From contig JADKKI010000002.1 in the NCBI GenBank assembly GCA_016720595.1, positions 496,001 through 560,000 of the forward strand: DNA of 64,000 nucleotides, written 5' to 3'. Under the pieces are notes generated by a model, which did no database searches, was not told the DNA's origin, and was given only the letters and a program-made list of their open reading frames with translations. The translations under genes were made by a program, and so were the position numbers. This DNA is from Myxococcales bacterium (GTDB lineage: Bacteria; Myxococcota_A; Polyangia; Haliangiales; Haliangiaceae). Below are positions 9,901 to 18,880 of this stretch, in pieces. Positions within the stretch are counted from its first letter, which is position 1. Every line of letters starts with the position of its first letter.

Positions 9901-10674
9901 GGCTACGACGTCGACAAGACGGGCACCAGCACCTGTGCGACCTCGGGCTGCCACGGCGTCACGCTGACCGGCGGATCTACCGGTGGTCCGTCGTGTGGGA
10001 CGGTCACGGGCTGTCACGACAAGGTCGGCGGCGGCTTCACCTGGCAGACCCAGTGCACGTTCTGCCACGGCGATATCAACGTGCCGAGCGGTAACGGTGC
10101 GCCGCCGCAGGGCGTGCTCGGCGCGACGGCGGCCACCGACAAGACGGTGGGCGCGCACCAGACCCACCTCGGCGCCACCGCGATGCACGGCGCCTGGGAC
10201 TGCACGATGTGCCACACCAAGCCGACCAACGCGACGACGCCCGGGCACATCGACGGCACGGGCGGCGTGGTCCAGGCCGAGGTCAAGTACTCCACGCTGA
10301 ACCCGTCGGGGACGTTCACCGCGGCCACGGCGACATGCAGCACGCTGTACTGCCACGGCACCGGCCGTACCAGCGCGGGCACCGCGGTGTGGACGTCGAC
10401 CACGGCGATGACCTGCACCTCGTGTCACAACACGCCGGCCCCCGGAGCAGCTGCGACCGGGATGTCGGGCGAGCACGACAAACACATCCGCGACAAGAAG
10501 TACAAGTGCGTCACCTGCCACGCGACGGTCGTCGATGCGACCCCCGCGATCATCGGCGCCGCACTTCACGTCGACGGCGTGAAGCAGGTCAAGATGAGCC
10601 AGGGCACGTACAACCCGGCGAACAAGCAGTGCTCGGGCCTGGCGAACGGCTGCCACGGCACCAAGAGCTGGTAG
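6928..10674 (+). CDS. giant multihaem lipoprotein cytochrome of the CX4CH/CXXCH repeat family
   Basis: A 1248-residue lipoprotein read from the ATG at 6928; the signal peptide ends in a lipobox LVAAC (Cys18). About 33 haem-type motifs are visible: 22 CXXCH, six CX4CH (mostly C-x-x-x-YCHG), three CX3CH, one CX5CH (CGTVTGCH) and one CX6CH (CSGLANGCH at the extreme end). The body is about six repeats of roughly 170-200 residues, each with VGAHxxHL, a CxxCHxxPG, GHxD, PAExTF, a YCHGxTL, WTxVDGTQxxCxxCHGxPPPxPH and HIDG. This resembles the CxxxxCH...CXXCH domain known from Geobacter cytochromes. Lipidation and size suggest an extracellular or outer-surface electron acceptor ending the conduit encoded upstream. 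A 104-base gap separates it from the barrel gene. Confidence 0.92.
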   Translation: MGARCWALVLACGLVAACDLGSHEVIDGGATVGGPSDGCSGACHGQGASVAPPRDVSGRSDLASIGVGAHKAHLDASPWHQRFTCETCHKVPSQVGELGHMFVLGADGATTKDPAPAELTMSGLGTGVVWDRATATCTTSYCHGDTLHQVDPATNMTVMGTGGTITQPVWTQVDGTQSACGTCHGNPPPAPHPNNSDCGLCHQSMNPGDFAANKISYPELHINGKVEVTSTQPCDSCHGGSGQSAPPKDAHGNVATSARGVGAHAQHMVGSSTWHAKIECNECHLAPGSTTDQTHLDDLNEVYLDPTTSIPGAPMGTGGRLQIAGATYNTATLTCTNTFCHGGGQSPLLGGSKTNPLWTKVDGTQVTCGSCHGTPPPAPHPQGGNIHDCGSCHPTMPTGQNVTTGSTSQTITISLPAQHIDGDVQTINDRPCNDCHGNKTGTPVAGDNKVNAPPLDTTGGSSTTLRTVGAHQPHLSSSTWRAPIACAACHKVPATMQSIGHIDTAAPAELTFGTIAGTTASWNGSTCSNVYCHGATLKNSNGTPADGTTTKPVWTVVDGSQSQCGSCHGAPPPAPHINDPDCGKCHSPTMTAGQPGVIANPATHIDGSLNVNTDQPCNFCHGSAGTPTMNGAPINAPPKDNAGNTATTARGVGAHQAHLAPATPIGKGVVCADCHMIPGAVGSVGHVDTPLPAEVAFSARAGTAPAWNGAQCSNNYCHGATLTQPNGSGAGGTATSPLWTKVDGTQKACTSCHGNPPPLPHLQRADCQTCHLDMSTPTTFADVTKHIDGNLDVNSNQACNSCHGDHGTPTTAGADPKNAPPFDSAGTGSAVTLRAVGAHQKHLVPTGTAWRAAITCDQCHRVPASVGSVGHVDTVLPAELTFTGVATGSTFNGSTCSSYCHGTTLPNAAGAVPNPLWTKVDGTQAQCNSCHGDPPTNSPHTAGNTNCGPTCHPDATNNTINPAMAAMHINGTVEVAAGANHPTGYKMVTMHGYDVDKTGTSTCATSGCHGVTLTGGSTGGPSCGTVTGCHDKVGGGFTWQTQCTFCHGDINVPSGNGAPPQGVLGATAATDKTVGAHQTHLGATAMHGAWDCTMCHTKPTNATTPGHIDGTGGVVQAEVKYSTLNPSGTFTAATATCSTLYCHGTGRTSAGTAVWTSTTAMTCTSCHNTPAPGAAATGMSGEHDKHIRDKKYKCVTCHATVVDATPAIIGAALHVDGVKQVKMSQGTYNPANKQCSGLANGCHGTKSW

Positions 10675-10715
10675 CGCTCGCGAGCTGGTAGTGTCCGCGA
10701 GCTGGTAGCGCCCGC
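10665..10715. repeat. three tandem copies of a 17-bp unit spanning the cytochrome stop codon
   Basis: Units at 10665-10681, 10682-10698 and 10699-10715 share GAGCTGGTAG followed by a near-identical seven-base tail. The first unit contains the last codons and stop of the large cytochrome gene (Ser-Trp-stop), so the gene end appears to have been locally duplicated. The repeats fill the gap to the convergent TPR gene, and no strong terminator hairpin is visible. Confidence 0.8.
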
Positions 10716-10717
10716 GA

Positions 10718-11656
10718 TCAGAACGCGGTGCGAACGGCCAGGCCGACGTGGTCCGTCGTGGCACTCGGCACCAACGTCACGCGATCGCGCGGCGCCGTGA
10801 GGTAGAGCACCGCCGCTCCGATCAGGAGCGCGCCCGACCCGATCGCGAACACGGTGCCCACGTCCGCGCGCTCCTGCGCGTCGGCGAGCTTGACGTCGCC
10901 GACGTCGTCGCACACGACGCCCCCGGTGACCCGCCCGCAGTGAGGGCCATCGACGGTGGTGTTGTATTCGCTGCGCCCTTCAAAGGCGAACACCGATCCG
11001 GCGATCGCACTCAAGGCCCCGGCGGCACCAACACCCCACGCCAGGTAGACGCGGCTCTTGCGGCGGTGCGTGGGCACCACGCGGATCACGCGGGCTCCGA
11101 ATGCGGGGACATCGACGCTCACGCTCGCGCCGGCGGCACCGCTCACCGATGTCTTGAAGGTGGGACGCTCCGGGAGCGTGGCGACGATCTCGATCTCGCC
11201 TGGCTCGGTGCGATCGCGGATCACCGGGGCCGGTTCCATCGGATGGCCGGCGATCGTGATCGCCAGGCCGGGCGCCGTGGGCTGCGCGACGTTGACCACC
11301 ACCTCGGTCAACCGGGCCGCGAGGGCCTCGGCGCGTGAGCGAGCGAACTCGGTACGCTTGGTGTCATCGCTGCGCTGCGACTCGTCTGCGGCGGCGAGGA
11401 ACAGGCGCCACGCGAGGCGGAGGTGGCCGAGCTTCTCCTCGCAGTCGGCGAGGTTGAGCTCGGTCCCGAGCGCGTGATCGATCTCGAAGCTCTTGGTGAA
11501 CCGCGCACACGCCTCGGCGATCTTGCCTTCCTTCGCGAACGCACGACCTTCCTCGAACAGGCGATCGGCCTCGGTGGGCGGCTTCGGCAGCTCGTCCGCA
11601 TGCGCGAGCGAGGAGGTGGCGAGGCAGTAGACGAGCGTACAGCCCAGACGGGTCAC
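10718..11656 (-). CDS. TPR-containing exported protein with C-terminal membrane segments, partner of the kinase gene
   Basis: About 312 residues from a GTG at 11656, chosen because it begins a signal peptide (TRLGCTLVYCLATSSLAHAD). A GTG at 11704 in the same frame would add 16 residues. Residues about 25-100 form TPR-like helical pairs (ADRLFEEGRAFAKEGKIAEA, CARFTKSFEIDHALGTELNL), followed by a beta-rich PEGA-like segment (about 115-190) and two hydrophobic stretches (YLAWGVGAAGALSAIAGSVF and VFAIGSGALLIGAAVLYLTA). Myxococcota often place such TPR/PEGA proteins beside Ser/Thr kinases. It lies directly downstream of the kinase gene, so cotranscription is likely. Role: probable structural or signalling partner; no enzymatic motif seen. 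Confidence 0.78.
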   Translation of the reverse strand: MTRLGCTLVYCLATSSLAHADELPKPPTEADRLFEEGRAFAKEGKIAEACARFTKSFEIDHALGTELNLADCEEKLGHLRLAWRLFLAAADESQRSDDTKRTEFARSRAEALAARLTEVVVNVAQPTAPGLAITIAGHPMEPAPVIRDRTEPGEIEIVATLPERPTFKTSVSGAAGASVSVDVPAFGARVIRVVPTHRRKSRVYLAWGVGAAGALSAIAGSVFAFEGRSEYNTTVDGPHCGRVTGGVVCDDVGDVKLADAQERADVGTVFAIGSGALLIGAAVLYLTAPRDRVTLVPSATTDHVGLAVRTAF

Positions 11657-11710
11657 GGCCCCAAGGTCACGCAGTTTGGCCCCGGAGGCAATGGGCTGCG
11701 ACACCCCGCC

Positions 11711-13543
11711 TCAGCGACGGCACGCCATCGGATCGGGATCCGTACACTCCGGTTTTGTGCCCGACCCCGGGTTGGTGCCCGTGTTGGCGTTGGACCCCTT
11801 ACCGGTTGGGTCCTTTGCTGGGTCGACCTGGGGTGGGTCGACGTGGGGTGGGGTCACACGTGGGGTCCCGGCAGCGATCGACAGTCCGATCTTTGCACAC
11901 TGCGAGATCACGAGCCGTTGCTTGGCGCGACGGACCTGCGCGAGGAACTTCCGCGCCGCGCTCGAATCGTGCTCGCGGCAGGCGGCGAGGGTACAGGCCA
12001 CCGCATCGGGATCCCCGAGCCGGGTGGCCGCATCGCACGCGGTCACCGCATCGGCGAACCGCTTCTCGCCGACCAGCTCCTTGATCGTTCGCGGCTTTGG
12101 CTCAGGCACGATCTCCGAGCTGCTGCCGGCGTCGATCGGGGGAGCCGGATCACCCACATCGGGTGGGCTGGCGACCACCACGACCGCATCGATCGGGGCC
12201 TGTGCGACCGCGGCATCCACGACGATCGCGGCCTGTGCGGCATCTTGTGGCGCACCCTGGTTCGTACGCGTGCCGAGGACATAGCCCGCCGCGGCCACCG
12301 TCCCCGCCGCACCCAGCAGGATCGCCAGCCACAGCCCCGTGCGGCGCTGTCGACCCGGGCGTGGGATCTCGTCGGTGCTCACCGCGCGTTCGCCGAGGTC
12401 AGCGCGCCGGTCCGCTTCACGCGCCGCGACGACCGCCGCGGACGGGATGTGGATCGGCATCGACTCGCCGCGCGAGGAGCTGAGATCACGCAGTCGTTCG
12501 AGTTCGTCGCCCGCGAGCTCGAGGCGCCCGTTGACCGGCGCGCCGGTGACGGTCACCGCCTCTTCGCGCTGGGCGCCGCGGCGAAGCTCGACCCAGGGCT
12601 CCGCCGGGTTGCCGAACAGCTCGCGGATGTACCGGCGGACCATGGCCACCGAGAGCCCGAGCGCCGTCGACGTGGCCGCCGCCTCCAGCGCCTCGAGCAG
12701 ATCGTCGGCCGACTGGTAGCGTGCGCTCGGAGACTTCTCGAGGAGCTTCAGCACGATCGCATCGATCGCCGGCGGAATCTCCGGGCGGACGGACGAGGGC
12801 GGCGGCGTGGGCTCCTCGATGATCGCCTCCATGCTCTCGAAGTCGGTGGCGCGCTTGAACAGGCGCTGCCCGACGAGCATCTCCCAGAACACGATCCCCA
12901 GCGAGAACAGGTCACACCGGCGATCCACCTCGCCGCCGCGGCACTGCTCGGGCGCCATGTAGCCCATCTTCCCCTTGACCGTCCCTGACTGGGTCTCGAC
13001 CGACCGGTGCGCCGCCTTGGCGACGCCGAAGTCGACGATCTTCACGTGCCCCTCGAAGCTGACCATCAGGTTCGAAGGCGAGACGTCGCGGTGCACGATC
13101 CCGAGGGGCGTGCCGTCGTGGGCGAGGCGATCGTGGGCGTGCTGCAGCGCAGCCGCAGCGCCCGCGATGATCGTCAGGACGCAGCCCAGCGGGATCGGTT
13201 GCCCCTGCTCGTAGGAGCGATGGAGCAGCTCGCGCACGGTCTCGCCGTGCACGTACTCCATGGTGAAGAAGTAGGTGTCGCCGAACTTCCCGGTGTCGAA
13301 CACCTGCGCGATGTTGGGGTGCTGGAGCTGTGCCGCGAGCCGCGCCTCGTCCAGGAACATGTGGACGAACTTGATGTCCGTCGCGCGATGCTTGTGGACG
13401 CGCTTCAGAACGACGTACCGCTCGACCCCGGCGCTGCTCTTGGTGCGCGCGAGGAAGATCTCCGCCATGCCGCCCGACGCCAGCTTGGCGAGGACCTCGT
13501 ACCGATTGGCGGCCGAGCCAATGTCTGAGAGGGCGTCGACCAC
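11711..13543 (-). CDS. eukaryote-like serine/threonine protein kinase with one transmembrane helix
   Basis: A 610-residue kinase from a GTG at 13543. The kinase domain runs from about residue 15 to 290: glycine loop LASGGMAEIFLAR, ATP-binding Lys47 in VVLKRV, catalytic HRDVSPSN at 151-158, DFG at 171-173, and APE at 197-199. All key residues are present, so it should be active. A transmembrane helix at about 403-424 (LWLAILLGAAGTVAAAGYVL) leaves the kinase in the cytoplasm and a roughly 190-residue extracytoplasmic tail, which has several Cys and ends in a Pro/Thr/Asp-rich low-complexity stretch. It is divergent from the FHA-sigma54 activator and upstream of the TPR gene. FHA domains bind phosphothreonine, so the activator is a plausible downstream partner. 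Confidence 0.93.
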   Translation of the reverse strand: MVDALSDIGSAANRYEVLAKLASGGMAEIFLARTKSSAGVERYVVLKRVHKHRATDIKFVHMFLDEARLAAQLQHPNIAQVFDTGKFGDTYFFTMEYVHGETVRELLHRSYEQGQPIPLGCVLTIIAGAAAALQHAHDRLAHDGTPLGIVHRDVSPSNLMVSFEGHVKIVDFGVAKAAHRSVETQSGTVKGKMGYMAPEQCRGGEVDRRCDLFSLGIVFWEMLVGQRLFKRATDFESMEAIIEEPTPPPSSVRPEIPPAIDAIVLKLLEKSPSARYQSADDLLEALEAAATSTALGLSVAMVRRYIRELFGNPAEPWVELRRGAQREEAVTVTGAPVNGRLELAGDELERLRDLSSSRGESMPIHIPSAAVVAAREADRRADLGERAVSTDEIPRPGRQRRTGLWLAILLGAAGTVAAAGYVLGTRTNQGAPQDAAQAAIVVDAAVAQAPIDAVVVVASPPDVGDPAPPIDAGSSSEIVPEPKPRTIKELVGEKRFADAVTACDAATRLGDPDAVACTLAACREHDSSAARKFLAQVRRAKQRLVISQCAKIGLSIAAGTPRVTPPHVDPPQVDPAKDPTGKGSNANTGTNPGSGTKPECTDPDPMACRR

Positions 13544-13629
13544 CGAGGGTATTGTACTGCAAACGACTCCTCACGCTCGTACAGGTCCAGCGCAGTTTTC
13601 TGCGGTAGGCTAGATGCCTGTCGACGAGC
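13544..13629. promoter_or_regulatory. divergent promoter gap between kinase and FHA-sigma54 activator
   Basis: This 86-base gap holds a small perfect hairpin CGCAG-TTTT-CTGCG at 13591-13604, 25 bases before the activator start. On the reverse strand a TACAAT hexamer (13551-13556) lies 7 bases from the kinase GTG and could be a -10 box for an almost leaderless transcript. The 11-mer GCTCGTACAGG here also occurs before the large cytochrome gene at about 6841. All promoter assignments are tentative. Confidence 0.25.
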
Positions 13630-15437
<1,808 letters not shown>

Positions 15438-15447
<10 letters not shown>

Positions 15448-16346
15448 CGGACGACGACGCGGCCCGCCTGACCGGCCTGGTTCGCGCCGCAGCTCGACGA
15501 CGTCCCGGCCGCACCACCCGTGCCGCCCATCGACATCGGCGTGGAGGCGCAGGTGCCGCCAACGCACGCGCAGGCGCCACCGCCGCCACCGCCGCCTGCC
15601 GAAGAGGTCCCCGTCGCTCCTGCGGCGCCGGTGTATCCAGTGCACGCCGCGCCACCGCTCCCCGCGATGTCGCCGTTCTGATCCGAGGCACCGGCACCTC
15701 CGCCACCACCCGCGATCACGAGGAAGGTCATGGTGGACGCGTCCTGGAAGGTCGTCGCGCCACCACCGCCGCTCCCGCGGGCGGAATCACCGCCACCACC
15801 GCCGCCGCCGCCCCCATAGCCACCGTTGCCGCCCGGCCCACCTGCGCCCGCCCCCGTTCCCGCCATCCCGCCTGCGCCTCCGGGCGGCGAGCCTGCACCT
15901 TGCCCGGGCGCGCCTGGGTTCGAGTTGCTGCCACCGCCGCCCCCTGTGAAACCTCCAGTGGCGGCCATCGTGGACCCACATGTGCCACCCGCTCCGACCT
16001 TCACGAGGTAGGTCGTCCCGGGGGCCTGATCGACGAGGCGTACGATCGCCAGCCCACCCATGCCACCAGCACCTGCCGCGGCACCCGAGTTCCGCGCACC
16101 GCCGGCGCCGCCAGCACCGTAGGCCTCCACCGTGAGCGAGCTACAGCCGTCGGGAAGCACGAACATCCCCGTCGTCGTCAGGGTCTGCGTGCCGCCACAC
16201 TCACCGGCGGCATCTGGGGGATCCCCCGGGAGCGGGTCATCGAGACCGAACGCCTGCCGGCAGCCGGTGAGCGCCACGACCAGAGACAGCCCGAGGGCGC
16301 GTACATCCACGACCGGCAGGATGGCTTGCCACCGGCGCGGAGACAA
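15438..16346 (-). CDS. glycine-rich surface lipoprotein
   Basis: 302 residues with a signal peptide and lipobox ALTGC followed by RQAFGLDD, a motif I associate with Myxococcota lipoproteins. Residues about 50-80 and 95-115 look like two short beta strands (MFVLPDGCSSLTVEAYGAGG; TTYLVKVGAGGTCG); most of the remainder is Gly/Ala/Ser-rich with long poly-Gly runs and scattered Cys. This resembles glycine-rich adhesin- or matrix-like proteins. It is the last gene of a leftward set after the MMPL-type transporter (12-base gap), so it may be exported with that system. The function is not known. Confidence 0.75.
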
Positions 16347-16358
16347 GAGAGACGTGCA

Positions 16359-18776
16359 TCAGGCGGTGCGCAGGGAGTCTCCGGCGGCAAGCGGTGCCAG
16401 CCGGAGCGCCATCACCGCGGGGACGATCACCAGGGCCGCAGCCACGCACGTGATCTCACCGATCAACGACGCAAGGCCGAATCCGCGGATCGCCAGGTTG
16501 TCGCTGACGAGTAGGGATGTGTAGCCGATCATCGTCGTCAGAGAGCACACGAGGACCGTACCGCCCGTCGACCGCAGCGCGACCCGCGGGTCATCGTGCG
16601 CCGCGCGATCGGCGACGTTGATGGCGTAGTCGATGCCGAGCCCCAGTGCGATCGGGAGCGCGACGAAGTCGAGGAAGTTGATCTTGAGCCCCGCCACTGC
16701 ACAGACCGAGATCATCGCGAGGCTACCGGCGGCCGTCGCGAGCAAGACCGCCACCGATCGCCGGCCGCGGCCGACGACCAGCACCACCATCACGAGGAGT
16801 CCGAGGCCGGCGACGAAGGTGACGCGAGGACCGTCGTGACGGATCTGACTGAACACGTCCGCGAACAGCACCGCGGGCCCGGCGATCGTCGGCGGATGCG
16901 CGGGATCGTGGGCGACTCCGCGGATCGCGGTCGCGAACCGGATCAGATCGCGGCCGTCGTACTCGCTGAACGCCACACCTGGCTTCACGGCGATGATCGC
17001 GCCCACGGTGCCATCACGCTCCGTGAGCCGCGCTGCGAGGGACGGCGGCAGATCGCGCGCGGTCAACGCCCCGAGGCCGTCCGGCGGCCGCAGCGCCAGC
17101 AGGTCGGCGCGCTCGGCGTCGTCGAGGAGCGGCGAGACCTCGTCGACCAGCGTGCGGATCTCGGCGAGCACGGCGAGCTTGGCCACCTGATCTTGTGGGA
17201 TCACGTCGAGGATCGAGCCGATCGGCCCCACGATCGGTTCGGTCGCGGCGACGTCGCGCAGGGCGGCGACCATCGCCGGCACCTCGGAGGGATCATCCAC
17301 AGCGACGAACGTCTGGCCCGCGATCCCGGCGAGGCCGCGCCCGAAGGCCGCGTCGGAGACCGTCATCCACCTCCGCGCCTCGACCGCATCCGGCGCCTGT
17401 GACCGGAGCTGCCCCATGTCGTACTCGAACGGATCCGTGACGAGATACCGCCACGAGACCACCGCGCTGACGAGGACGGCGATGCCGGCGATCGCGCAGG
17501 CGACCGCCGGGCGGCGGAACCCGAACAGCTTCAGCACGAACCGTCCGAACAGCGCAGAGGGCTCGCGCTTCGGCGTGTGTGCCCAGCGCAAGATCAGCAC
17601 CGGCAGCAACACGAACGATGCGACCCAGCAGATCAGCATGCCCACACCACCGATCAGCGCGAAGTCCGCGAACCCGCGAAACCGCGTCGCACCCAGGGCG
17701 CCATACGCGATCGCCGCGCCGAACGAGGCGACGAGCGTGGGCCGCAGCGTGCCCTGGATCGCGATGGTCATGGCGTCCCGGCTCGCCCACCTCCGACGCT
17801 CTTCACCGTACCGTGCGACCAGCAGGATCCCGTAGTTGACGCCGTTGCCGGCGATGATCGCGCCGAGAAACGCGGTGGCAGCGTTGAGGTGCCCCACGGA
17901 GAGGGCCGCCACCCCGAACGAGACGAGCGTGGCCGCCGCGATGTTCGCGGTCAGCAGCACGAGGAGGCGCACGCTGCGGAGATGAACGAACAGCACCAGC
18001 GCGACCAGCACCGCCGTGATCAGGCTCGACACCACCACGCCGTGGACGAGGGCGCGGTGCTCGGCTGTCGTCGTGGGCACGCCACCCGCGAGGCCGACGT
18101 GGACTCCGGGGTGCGCCCCTTCGATCTCGACCCGCAGGGCATCGAGGCGGGCCTCGAGCGCGTGGTCCTTGTCGACGTCCGTCGCGACGAACGCCGTGCG
18201 AATCACGATCACGGCCGTGGTGCCATCCGCGCTCACGTGATCGGGTGCAGCAAGACGCGCGGCCGCGGCGTGCTGCTTCTCGCGGAGGTCATCGAGGTGA
18301 TCGGGAGCTCGCTCGTCGTCGAGATCGACCAGGAGTGGATTCGCTCGCGCCTTGGCGTCCGCGATCCGGAGGGCGAGTGCATCGCGGACGGCGCGCAGGT
18401 CGTCGATCGGCGCGAACAGGTGCTGGTGCGTCCGGACCAGCTCCCGCGTCTCGTGATCATCCGCCTCGATCCGCGCGATCAACGAAGGGTCGATCGCCTG
18501 CAGGCCCGCGATCGCCTCGCGACCGGCAACCGCGCGCGTGGCCGCGTCCGGGGCCACGATCAGGAGGAGCGTCGTATCGCGCGCCGGCATCCGATCGGAC
18601 AGCGCGTGCATCGCGAGGACGGAGGGCGCGTCGGCGGGAAGCAGGTAGGCGAAGTCCGCGCGCAGCGGCAGGTGTGCGGCGGCGAGGTAGCCCGAGCCGA
18701 CCACGGCGACCAGCCCGACGAGGAGGATCGCCTGGGTGTGACGCTGGAGCCAACCGACATAGCGTGCAGCGCGCAT
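16359..18776 (-). CDS. MMPL/RND-superfamily transporter
   Basis: About 805 residues from the ATG at 18776; an in-frame start at 18821 would add 15 unlikely residues. The layout is two copies of TM1 - large periplasmic domain - five TM helices. First half: TM at about 14-32 (TQAILLVGLVAVVGSGYLAA) and a cluster near 250-390 including GVNYGILLVARYGEERRRW. Second half: TM after VACAIAGIAVLVSAVVSW and a final cluster with LGLGIDYAINVADRA. The conserved acidic/glycine motif of TM4 (GLGIDYA) supports proton-driven export. MMPL-type proteins move lipids or hydrophobic small molecules; HpnN-like hopanoid export is one option. It sits between the AgmX-like gene and the Gly-rich lipoprotein. Confidence 0.9.
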   Translation of the reverse strand: MRAARYVGWLQRHTQAILLVGLVAVVGSGYLAAAHLPLRADFAYLLPADAPSVLAMHALSDRMPARDTTLLLIVAPDAATRAVAGREAIAGLQAIDPSLIARIEADDHETRELVRTHQHLFAPIDDLRAVRDALALRIADAKARANPLLVDLDDERAPDHLDDLREKQHAAAARLAAPDHVSADGTTAVIVIRTAFVATDVDKDHALEARLDALRVEIEGAHPGVHVGLAGGVPTTTAEHRALVHGVVVSSLITAVLVALVLFVHLRSVRLLVLLTANIAAATLVSFGVAALSVGHLNAATAFLGAIIAGNGVNYGILLVARYGEERRRWASRDAMTIAIQGTLRPTLVASFGAAIAYGALGATRFRGFADFALIGGVGMLICWVASFVLLPVLILRWAHTPKREPSALFGRFVLKLFGFRRPAVACAIAGIAVLVSAVVSWRYLVTDPFEYDMGQLRSQAPDAVEARRWMTVSDAAFGRGLAGIAGQTFVAVDDPSEVPAMVAALRDVAATEPIVGPIGSILDVIPQDQVAKLAVLAEIRTLVDEVSPLLDDAERADLLALRPPDGLGALTARDLPPSLAARLTERDGTVGAIIAVKPGVAFSEYDGRDLIRFATAIRGVAHDPAHPPTIAGPAVLFADVFSQIRHDGPRVTFVAGLGLLVMVVLVVGRGRRSVAVLLATAAGSLAMISVCAVAGLKINFLDFVALPIALGLGIDYAINVADRAAHDDPRVALRSTGGTVLVCSLTTMIGYTSLLVSDNLAIRGFGLASLIGEITCVAAALVIVPAVMALRLAPLAAGDSLRTA

Positions 18777-18880
18777 CGCACCGACTCGTCGCAAGCAACG
18801 TGCCGCGTCACGAGCTGGCAACCGCTGGCAGGGTCCACGCCGAAGCGTCGAGGACTCGACGGAACGGCGGTGAGATCAGG

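Noticed and set aside
10665..10715. CRISPR-like tandem repeat.
   Set aside because: Units are contiguous with no spacers, and only three copies exist.
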